Shown here one piece after another: positions 1 to 5,900 of a stretch of 10,564 nt of DNA. The notes under the pieces are model-generated. The model did no database searches. It worked only from the letters and a program-made list of their open reading frames with translations, and was not told the origin of the DNA. Numbering within the stretch: position 1 is the stretch's first letter; every line of letters starts with the position of its first letter. Position numbers and translations under genes: made by a program. The stretch is from positions 1-10,564 of the forward strand of contig DIHE01000136.1 of NCBI GenBank assembly GCA_002420005.1, given 5' to 3'. Origin of the DNA: Holophagales bacterium UBA5704. GTDB lineage: Bacteria; Acidobacteriota; Thermoanaerobaculia; Multivoradales; UBA5704.

Positions 1-125
1 CCCTTCTCGCTCTTCCGGAAGCGAAGCCCCGGGACGACCGTGTCACTCCATTCCTGCCTGTCCTTTCCTTCGGGAACGCGGAGACCGCGCAGGGTTCGAT
101 CCTCGAATTTGATGTTGTAGCTCAT
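1..125 (-). CDS. Tyrosine-type site-specific integrase, N-terminal fragment (cut by window edge)
   Basis: Only the first 41 codons are visible; the gene continues beyond base 1. The peptide starts MSYNIKFEDRTLRGL. It then has a stretch reading W-S-D-T-V-V-P-G-L-R-F-R, followed by a charged K-S-E-K. That matches the conserved opening of phage-type integrases, the arm-DNA-binding N-terminal domain whose family pattern is roughly W-D-x-x-x-P-G-(F/L)-x-(L/F)-R-(V/K). The catalytic R-H-R-Y residues lie outside the window, so activity and intactness cannot be judged. The ATG at 125-123 is chosen because the motif follows it at the usual distance and a -10-like hexamer lies 7 nt upstream. No Shine-Dalgarno is present. 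Its direction, away from the higBA pair, suggests the window begins inside or at the edge of an integrated element. Family assignment rests on a short motif. Confidence 0.6.
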   Translation of the reverse strand, partial: MSYNIKFEDRTLRGLRVPEGKDRQEWSDTVVPGLRFRKSEK

Positions 126-132
126 GGGTATA

Positions 133-138
133 ATTGTA
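133..138 (-). promoter_or_regulatory. Putative -10 hexamer of the integrase gene
   Basis: On the minus strand the hexamer TACAAT ends 7 nt before the integrase ATG, so transcription would begin at or next to the start codon. No convincing -35 hexamer is seen at 17-18 bp upstream. The overlapping plus-strand TATAAT at 129-134 is a fortuitous or bidirectional alternative, with no plausible plus-strand gene directly downstream. Confidence 0.35.
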
Positions 139-146
139 CCATGAAT

Positions 147-165
147 CGGGTCACATGCGGGTCAC
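147..165. repeat. Direct repeat of GTGACCCG with 11-bp phasing
   Basis: The plus-strand octamer CGGGTCAC occurs at 147-154 and again at 158-165, separated by 3 bp. The two copies therefore repeat every 11 bp, on one face of the helix. They lie about 22-40 bp upstream of the integrase start, where an operator or an arm-type integrase binding site would be expected. The repeat is seen directly; the function is inference. Confidence 0.5.
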
Positions 166-193
166 GCAGCACGACGCAAACTGGACATCGGTG

Positions 194-205
194 GCCAGAA
201 CTGGC
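194..205. repeat. Short palindrome GCCAG-AA-CTGGC
   Basis: Perfect 5-bp inverted arms flank an AA centre in the gene-free stretch between the integrase and higB. It could be a recombinase or regulator half-site pair, but a palindrome this short can arise by chance. No function is assigned. Confidence 0.25.
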
Positions 206-284
206 AACCCCTGAAGCGCCCTTCCCTCTAAGGCGGCACCATTGGACTCACTTGAACACCGATGGCGGTGCTAATGGGGTGCTT

Positions 285-337
285 CCCCCTCTCCCGGCTG
301 GCGGGGGGGCGATGGGAGAGGGGGCCAGGGGGTGAGG
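285..337. repeat. REP-like GC-rich palindromic element
   Basis: Perfect 11-bp inverted arms, CCCCCTCTCCC at 285-295 and GGGAGAGGGGG at 314-324, enclose an 18-nt loop. They are followed by CCAGGGGGTGAGG. This layout (C-rich arm, loop, GGGAGAGGGG, then a G-rich tail with GTGAGG) resembles the short interspersed palindromes seen in many GC-rich bacterial genomes. A related hairpin sits at the right edge of the window (10536-10560). The rest of the 126-434 gap holds only the short repeats listed separately; I see no gene there. Confidence 0.55.
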
Positions 338-391
338 TCCAGGGCTGCAACGGCCACGGTGACTTTGTCGCGAGCCTGGCAGTGGGCATCA

Positions 392-428
392 CATACCTGG
401 ACGCGGTATACCTGATCGAGGTATACTC
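392..428 (+). promoter_or_regulatory. 15-bp-phased repeats and -10 upstream of higB (candidate HigA operator/promoter)
   Basis: Three related units follow one another at exact 15-bp spacing: ATACCTG at 393-399, ATACCTG at 408-414 and ATACTCA at 423-429. The second and third are part of GGTATAC cores at 405-411 and 420-426, and GGTATACC (405-412) is a perfect palindrome. TATACT at 422-427 is one mismatch from the -10 consensus and ends 7 nt before the higB ATG. HigA antitoxins are known to autorepress at promoter-proximal repeats, so these are good operator candidates. The repeats are seen; binding by this HigA is inferred. Confidence 0.45.
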
Positions 429-434
429 ACACCG

Positions 435-725
435 ATGGCTATCCGGGGCTTCGTCGACGCCGAGGTCAGGGTCTTCTTCGTCGCCGGCTCTGTCCCGAAG
501 AGGGCCGGCTGGGCTGGTGTTGCGAAGGTCGCCAGGAGAAAGCTCGACATGCTCGACTACGCCGATCAACTGGACGATCTCCGGTCACCTCCCGGCAATC
601 GGCTGGAAGCGCTGAAGGGAAACCTGGACGGGCACCACAGCATCCGTATCAACGACCAGTGGCGCGTCGTTTTTCGGTGGACCGACACCGGCCCCACGGA
701 TGTCGATATCGTCGACTACCACTGA
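435..725 (+). CDS. higB: HigB-type toxin, RelE/ParE superfamily mRNA interferase
   Basis: The 96-residue product has the usual length of HigB toxins. It carries their signatures: V-A-R-R-K-L-D-M-L-D at 32-41, L-R-S-P-P-G-N-R-L-E-A-L-K-G at 49-62, S-I-R-I-N-D-Q-W-R-V-V-F-R-W at 69-82, and a terminal V-D-Y-H at 93-96. In the family these proteins cut mRNA on translating ribosomes and are neutralised by HigA. The basic R71/R77/R81 and the C-terminal Tyr-His are in place, so the toxin looks intact. The ATG at 435 gives the canonical M-x-I-R-G-F opening. No good Shine-Dalgarno precedes it (GAGG at 418-421 is 13 nt away), but a -10-like TATACT sits 7 nt upstream, so a leaderless start is possible. 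The toxin-first order, with the antitoxin 13 bp downstream, is typical of higBA. Residues 11-29 are less conserved than in close HigB homologues I know. Confidence 0.93.
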   Translation: MAIRGFVDAEVRVFFVAGSVPKRAGWAGVAKVARRKLDMLDYADQLDDLRSPPGNRLEALKGNLDGHHSIRINDQWRVVFRWTDTGPTDVDIVDYH

Positions 726-738
726 GGGAGGACACCCG

Positions 739-1029
739 ATGTTGCGCGAACGAGAGCCCACGAGCCCGGGAGAGATCCTCCTGGAGGAGTTCATGAAGCC
801 GCTGGGGCTGACGCAGAAGCGCCTCGCGGATCACCTCGGCTGCGACGTCAAGGTGATCAACCGCATCATCAACGGCCGAACGGGTGTGACGCCGGAAATG
901 GCCCTGAAGCTGGGCGCGGCCTTTCGAACGTCGCCCGGGTTCTGGCTGAACGCCCAGAAAGCGGTGGATCTGTACCGCGCGGCGGAGTCCTTGGGCGCCC
1001 TGCCCGGCCCCTTGTTGCAGGCTATCTGA
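739..1029 (+). CDS. higA: HigA-type antitoxin, XRE-family HTH protein
   Basis: The 96-residue product begins MLREREPTSPGEILLEEFM, the typical HigA opening (P-G-E-I-L-x-E-E-F). A Cro/C1-type helix-turn-helix spans about 24-47 (L-T-Q-K-R-L-A to R-I-I-N-G-R). The C-terminal helices contain F-R-T-S-P-G-F-W-L-N-A-Q at 62-73, also typical. The role is to bind and inhibit HigB and to repress the higBA promoter. The ATG at 739 is preferred over the in-frame ATG at 700, which lies inside higB, because GGGAGG at 726-731 stands 7 nt upstream and the family opening starts there. It follows the higB stop by 13 bp in one transcript. Its last 8 bases overlap the 3' end of the convergent epimerase gene. The HTH looks complete. 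The partner operator is probably the phased repeat array at 392-428. Confidence 0.93.
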   Translation: MLREREPTSPGEILLEEFMKPLGLTQKRLADHLGCDVKVINRIINGRTGVTPEMALKLGAAFRTSPGFWLNAQKAVDLYRAAESLGALPGPLLQAI

Positions 1030-1993
1030 CCGCGGCCGCCGCCCCTCGCTCGCCCCCCGCCCCCGGAATCCCCCAGCCGAACGGATCGCTCTCGTCGAGC
1101 AGCAGGGTCGCCTCGGCGGTGAGCCAGGCGCGGCCGGTGATGACGGGGTGGATGCCGCCTTCCGGTGCGGGCTCGTAGGTGGCTTCGAAACGGCTGCCGA
1201 GGATGCTCTCCTGCACCCAGGTCGCTCCCGGTGCGAGCTGGCCGGCGGCGGCGAGGCAGGCGAGCTTGGCGCTGGTGCCGGTGCCGCAAGGCGAACGGTC
1301 GTAGGCCTTGCCGGGACAAAGGACGAAGTTGCGGCTGTCGGCCGTCGGCGTCGGCGCGAACAGCTCGACGTGGTCGATCTCCGCGCCGTCCGCTCCGGTG
1401 ATCCCCTGGGCTTCCAGGGCGCAACGGATCGCCCAGGTGCGCGCGGTCAGCTCCTCCAGATGGGCGAGGTCGAGGGGGATCGTGGCCTCGTGGGCGAGGA
1501 AGAACCAGTTGCCCCCCCAGGCCACGTCGCCGGTGATCGCGCCGTGGCCGGGCACCTCCACCGTCACCGCGTGGCGATGGAGGTAGGAGCGCACGTTGTG
1601 CACGCTCACCCGCCCGTCGGCGTGCAGCTCGACCACCACCGTCCCGACCGGCGTTTCCAGCCGATGCCTCCCCGGCGTCAGGCGGCCGAGGGCGGCGAGG
1701 GTGGCGGCGACGCCGATGGTGCCGTGGCCACACATGCCGAGGGTGCCCACGTTGTTGAAGAAGATCACCCCGGCGGCGCTGGCCGGATCGACCGGCTCGG
1801 TGAGCAGTGCCCCCACCAGGGTGTCGGAGCCGCGCGGCTCATTGACCACCAGCGACCGGAAGGCATCGAAGCTCTGGCGAAAACGGTCCCGCCGGGCGGC
1901 CAGGCTGCCGCGGCCGAGGTCGGGACCTCCGGCGAGGACCACCCGGGTCGGCTCTCCCGCGGTGTGGGAATCGAGCACGTGCACCTTCAGCAT
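1022..1993 (-). CDS. 4-hydroxyproline 2-epimerase (proline racemase superfamily)
   Basis: The 323-residue cytoplasmic enzyme belongs to the proline racemase family (PF05544). Both catalytic cysteines are visible: C88 in M-C-G-H-G-T-I-G and C236 in D-R-S-P-C-G-T-G-T-S. H90 and D232 are also present. Two cysteines argue for a racemase/epimerase and against trans-3-hydroxyproline dehydratase, where one cysteine is replaced. The G-N-W-F-F-L stretch (161-166) and C-G-T-G-T-S-A-K-L resemble 4-hydroxyproline epimerases (LhpA/HypD type) more than proline racemase. The reaction is trans-4-hydroxy-L-proline to cis-4-hydroxy-D-proline, the first step toward 2-oxoglutarate. The ATG at 1993-1991 gives the standard M-L-K-V-H-V-L-D-S-H-T-A-G-E opening; the 55-codon upstream extension is unrelated sequence. 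No Shine-Dalgarno is seen, but TATCGT lies 7 nt upstream. The cis-4-hydroxy-D-proline oxidase and deaminase of the pathway are not in the window. Proline racemase activity is the main alternative. Confidence 0.88.
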   Translation of the reverse strand: MLKVHVLDSHTAGEPTRVVLAGGPDLGRGSLAARRDRFRQSFDAFRSLVVNEPRGSDTLVGALLTEPVDPASAAGVIFFNNVGTLGMCGHGTIGVAATLAALGRLTPGRHRLETPVGTVVVELHADGRVSVHNVRSYLHRHAVTVEVPGHGAITGDVAWGGNWFFLAHEATIPLDLAHLEELTARTWAIRCALEAQGITGADGAEIDHVELFAPTPTADSRNFVLCPGKAYDRSPCGTGTSAKLACLAAAGQLAPGATWVQESILGSRFEATYEPAPEGGIHPVITGRAWLTAEATLLLDESDPFGWGIPGAGGERGAAAAVR

Positions 1994-2051
1994 GGGAAGA
2001 ACGATAGCGACCTGCAGCAGCCGGGTCTTGTAGAATCTCTCCGGATTCCCT
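1994..2051. promoter_or_regulatory. Divergent promoter region, epimerase / PAS-AraC regulator
   Basis: This 58-bp gap must hold both promoters. Minus strand: TATCGT (2006-2001) ends 7 nt before the epimerase ATG, with AAGACC 18 bp further upstream as a weak -35. Plus strand: TAGAAT (2031-2036) is one mismatch from the -10 consensus and lies 15 nt before the araC ATG, with GCGACC (2007-2012) 18 bp upstream as a weak -35. The two promoters overlap almost completely, so a regulator bound here would affect both genes. No clear repeated AraC-type half-site was identified by eye. Confidence 0.4.
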
Positions 2052-2864
2052 ATGGAAATCGGCACAACGCCCCCCGCTTTCCCGGCTCTGGACCTCGCCG
2101 ACCCCTGGTTCGCCGAGGCGCTGTTCGACCCGATGCCGGACGTCGTCTTCTTCGTCAAGGACCGCGCAGCCCGCTATGCGGTGGTCAACCGCACGCTGGT
2201 CGCCCGCTGCGGCCTGCGCACCAAGGCGGAGCTGCTCGGGAAGACGGCGGCCGAGGTGTTCCCGGCCGGCCTGGGCGCGGTCTATCTGGCGCAGGACCGG
2301 GAGGTGCTCGCCACCGGGAAGCCGATCCGCGACCGCCTGGAGCTGCACGTCTACCCGGGAGGGCTGCGCGGCTGGTGCCTGACCCACAAGTTCCCCCTCC
2401 TCGGCCGGGACGGCTCGATCGCCGGGCTCGCCGGGGTCTCGAAGGACCTGCAGCGGCCGGACGAGGCACAGGAGGACTACCGCCGGGTGGCCCGGGCGGT
2501 CGAGCAGATCCAGCAGCGCTTCGCCGAGCCGCTGCGCATCGAGGCCCTGGCGCAGGAGGCCGGGCTTTCCACCGGCCGCTTCGAGCGGGCGGTCTGGCGC
2601 ATCTTCCAGCTCACCCCGAGCCAGCTCCTGACCCGGGCGCGCATCGACGCCGCGGCCACCCTTCTGCTCGACCCGCGGCAGAGCGTGGCCGCGGTCGCCC
2701 AGGCCTGCGGCTACAGCGACCAGAGCGCCTTCACCCGGCAATTCAAGGCGGTGGCGGGGGTGACCCCCACCGCCTGGCGCCAATCCATGCCCTCCGGACG
2801 GCCGGGCGGCGGGGCAGACGTCCCCAGCCTGAAGGGTGGCGGTTTTGAGCGATCTCCGGGATAG
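2052..2864 (+). CDS. AraC-family transcriptional regulator with N-terminal PAS domain
   Basis: The 270-residue protein has two parts. Residues about 20-135 form a PAS-like sensor: D-P-M-P-D-V-V-F-F-V-K-D at 26-37, Y-A-V-V-N-R-T-L-V at 42-50, L-L-G-K-T-A-A-E-V-F-P at 61-71, and a closing G-L-A-G-V-S-K-D-L at 125-133. Residues about 145-245 are an AraC/XylS DNA-binding domain. Helix-turn-helix 1 lies near 162-184; helix-turn-helix 2 lies near 211-233 with the typical A-Q-A-C-G-Y-S-D-Q-S-A-F-T-R-Q-F-K. A Gly-rich tail follows. It starts 58 bp from the divergent epimerase, so it is probably that gene's regulator, and the PAS pocket may sense hydroxyproline or a pathway product. The target and ligand are inferred. 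No transmembrane segment is seen. The ATG at 2052 has no Shine-Dalgarno but a near-consensus -10 fifteen nt upstream. Confidence 0.88.
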   Translation: MEIGTTPPAFPALDLADPWFAEALFDPMPDVVFFVKDRAARYAVVNRTLVARCGLRTKAELLGKTAAEVFPAGLGAVYLAQDREVLATGKPIRDRLELHVYPGGLRGWCLTHKFPLLGRDGSIAGLAGVSKDLQRPDEAQEDYRRVARAVEQIQQRFAEPLRIEALAQEAGLSTGRFERAVWRIFQLTPSQLLTRARIDAAATLLLDPRQSVAAVAQACGYSDQSAFTRQFKAVAGVTPTAWRQSMPSGRPGGGADVPSLKGGGFERSPG

Positions 2865-2875
2865 ACTTTTCCCGG
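2856..2875 (+). terminator. Weak hairpin over the araC stop codon
   Basis: CCGGGA (2856-2861) and TCCCGG (2870-2875) form a 6-bp stem with an 8-nt loop that includes the TAG stop. No U-tract follows, so it is a poor intrinsic terminator and may be incidental. The glutamate dehydrogenase start follows at 2910 in the same direction, so read-through is possible. Confidence 0.2.
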
Positions 2876-2896
2876 TTCGTCCACGGACCATCTTGC

Positions 2897-2903
2897 GAGG
2901 AAA
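2897..2903 (+). promoter_or_regulatory. Ribosome binding site of the glutamate dehydrogenase gene
   Basis: GAGGAAA lies 6 nt before the ATG at 2910 (9 nt from the GAGG core). It fixes this start. The 45-bp gap to araC has no clear promoter of its own. Confidence 0.7.
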
Positions 2904-2909
2904 CCATCC

Positions 2910-5900
2910 ATGTTGATCACCGAGGAACGACAGACCGCGGAGCAGATCGAGAAGGCGGCGGCGCTGGCCGGAGAGCGGGCAGAGAGCGGGCGGCGGGCCG
3001 AGATCGAACGCTTCGTTGCTCAGATGTATGCCAACGTGCCGCCGGACGACCTGCTCGGCGACACCCCCGAGAACCTGGCCGGCGCGGCGCTCGCCCTCTG
3101 GCGCTTCGCCCAGGAGCGGCCGCCCGAGGTCCCCTCCCTGCGGCTCTACAAGCCGGCGGACGAGGGCTGGGCCTCGCCGTATTCCATCATCGAGATCATC
3201 AACGACGACCGGCCGTTCCTGCTCGACTCGGTGGTCGCAGAGCTGCACCGCCGCCGGGCGCTCGTGCACCTGGCCATCCATCCGGTCGTCGCGGTGCGGC
3301 GCGACGAGGCGGGACGCCTCCTGAGCCTCCCCGAAACGGCCGGCGAAACGGCGCGCGAGTCGATGATGCAGATCCGGGTGGACGTCCACGGGGCCGGTGC
3401 GGCCGTGGAGATCCTGGACGGCCTGCGCGCGGTGCTCTCCGACGTGCGGATCGTCGTCGAGGACTTCGAGCGCATGAAGGAACGGTGCGGCTGGATCATC
3501 GACGAGCTGAAAAACAACAAACCCTCCCTGCCGGACAAGGAGGTCGAGGAGGGCCTGCAGTTTCTCGACTGGCTCAGGAACAAGAACTTCACGTTCTTCG
3601 GCTACCGCAAGTACAGCTTCGAAGGAGAAGGGGAGGCCGCGGTGGCGCGCGTCGTTGCGGACACCGGCTGCGGCATCCTGCGCGACGAGTCCTATGCCGT
3701 CTTCGACGGCCTGCGCAACCTGGGCCGGCTTCCCGACGACGTGCGCGACTTCCTGCGCCGTCCCGAGCTGGTGCGGATCACCAAGGCCAACCGCCTGTCG
3801 ACGGTGCACAAGTCGAAGCCCATGGATGCAGTCGCGATCAAGACGTTCGACGAAGCGGGCCGCGTGACCGGCGAGCGGCTGTTCATCGGCCTGTTCACCG
3901 CCGCCGCCTACAACACCAGCCCGTCGCTCATCCCGCTGCTCCAGGGAAAGATCGAGAACGTGCTCGACCGCGGCGGCTTCCCCCCGAACAGCTACAACGG
4001 CAAGAACCTGCGCTTCATCCTGGAGACCTATCCGCGCGACGAGCTGTTCCAGGTCTCGATCGACGACCTGTTCCGCACCGCGATGGGCATCCTCCACCTG
4101 CAGGAGCGGCTGAAAGTCGCCCTGTTCGTCCGCCGCGACCCGTTCCTGCGCTCGGTCTCCTGCCAGGTGTTCCTGCCGCGCGACCGCTACAACACCGGTT
4201 TGCGCGACCGTGTCGAGAACATCCTCGCCGAGGCTTACAGCGGCACGGCGGAGACGGTGGAGACCCGGATCAGCGACTCCGTGCTGGTGCGCCTGTACAT
4301 CCTGGTGACCGGCCATGGCGGTCGGGTGGGCGACGCCGATCCGGAGGTGGTCGAGAAGCGCCTGGAAGAGGCCGCCCGCTCCTGGTCCGACCGCCTGCGC
4401 GAAGCGCTGGGAGCGCGCTACGGCGAAGAGGAACAGGACCTCCTGGAGAAGCGGTATGCCCAGGCTTTCCCCGCACGGTACCAGGCGGACGTCTCCGCCG
4501 AGGCCGCGGTGGTGGACATCCAATATCTCGAAGAGGCACGCACCACCGACGGGCTGGCCGAGAACCTGTTCGCCGAGGAGGGCGGAGACCCCCACGCGCT
4601 CCGCTTCAAGCTCTATGGCCTCGTCGGCGAGGGCAGCCCGCTGTCCACCATCGTCCCGATGCTGGAGAACATGGGCGTCCGCGTGCAGGAGGAGATCCCC
4701 TACCAGGTCTCCCCGGCCGGCGCCGGCCAGCCGCTGTGGATCCGCGACTTCCGCATCACCACCATGGACCGGCTGGGGTTCGATCTCTCCGCCGTGCGGC
4801 AGGCGTTCCATGACACGTTCGAGGCGGCATGGCGCGGGCAGGTCGAGAACGACGGGTTCAACAAGCTCGTCCTGCGTGCAGGGCTCGATGGACGCCAGGT
4901 GATGATCCTGCGCGCCTGCTGCAAATACCTGCGCCAGGCGCAGATCCCTTTCAGCCAGGCGTACATGGAAGACACCCTGGCGAAGCACCCCACCGTCGCC
5001 CGCGCCCTGGTCCGGCTGTTCCTGGAGACCTTCGACCCGTCCCGGGCCGGCGCCGGAAGCCAGGCGATCCGCGATGAGATCGGCGAGCTCCTCGGCCGGG
5101 TGGCCATCCGGGACGAAGATCTCATCCTCCACCGCTTCCTCAACCTGATCGAGGCGATCGTCCGCACCAACTACTTCCAGACCGGCGCGGACGGCCGGCC
5201 CAAGCCGTACCTGTCGTTCAAGATCGACTCCGCTGCGGTGGAAGAGCTGCCGCCACCGCGGCCGTTCCGCGAGGTCTTCGTCTACAGCCCGCGGGTGGAG
5301 GCGATCCATCTGCGCGGCGGCATGGTGGCGCGCGGCGGCATCCGCTGGTCGGATCGGCGCGAGGACTTCCGCACCGAGGTCCTCGGCCTGATGAAGACGC
5401 AGATGGTCAAGAACACCGTCATCGTCCCGGTCGGCTCCAAAGGCGGCTTCGTGGTCAAGAACCCGCCGCCCCCGGAAGCCGGCCGTGAGGCGGCCCAGGC
5501 CGAAGGCATCGAGTGCTACAAGACCTTGATGCGCGGCCTCCTCGACCTGACCGACAACCTCGACGGCGCGACGGTCAAGCCGCCCCAGAACGTGGTGCGC
5601 CGCGACGGCGACGATCCTTACCTGGTGGTGGCGGCGGACAAGGGGACGGCCACGTTCTCCGACATCGCCAACGGCATCTCCCAGGACTACGGCTTCTGGC
5701 TCGGCGACGCCTTCGCCTCCGGCGGCTCGGTGGGCTATGACCACAAGGAGATGGCGATCACCTCCCGCGGCGCCTGGGAAGGGATCAAGCGCCACTTCCG
5801 CGAGCTCGACCCGGCGCGCGACATCGAGAAGGAGGAGTTCACCTGCGCCGGGGTGGGAGACATGTCGGGCGACGTCTTCGGCAACGGCCTTCTACGCTCC

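Noticed and set aside
262..615. Plus-strand and minus-strand frames over the 228-615 region
   Set aside because: They run through the REP-like palindrome and overlap higB in other frames. No recognisable motif or ribosome binding site was found.
700..738. Upstream in-frame ATG for higA at 700
   Set aside because: It lies inside higB, has no Shine-Dalgarno, and adds residues not found at the start of HigA proteins. The ATG at 739 has GGGAGG 7 nt upstream.
1148..2848. 566-codon plus-strand frame across the epimerase and araC genes
   Set aside because: The first half is antisense to the epimerase and the second half is an out-of-frame reading of araC. Neither part shows a domain.
1839..5795. 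1318-codon minus-strand reading frame opposite araC and most of the glutamate dehydrogenase
   Set aside because: It is an antisense shadow produced by strong GC bias in the sense gene. Its translation is rich in Asp, Val, His, Leu and Arg without any domain. Open frames antisense to GDH and similar genes are a known source of misannotation.
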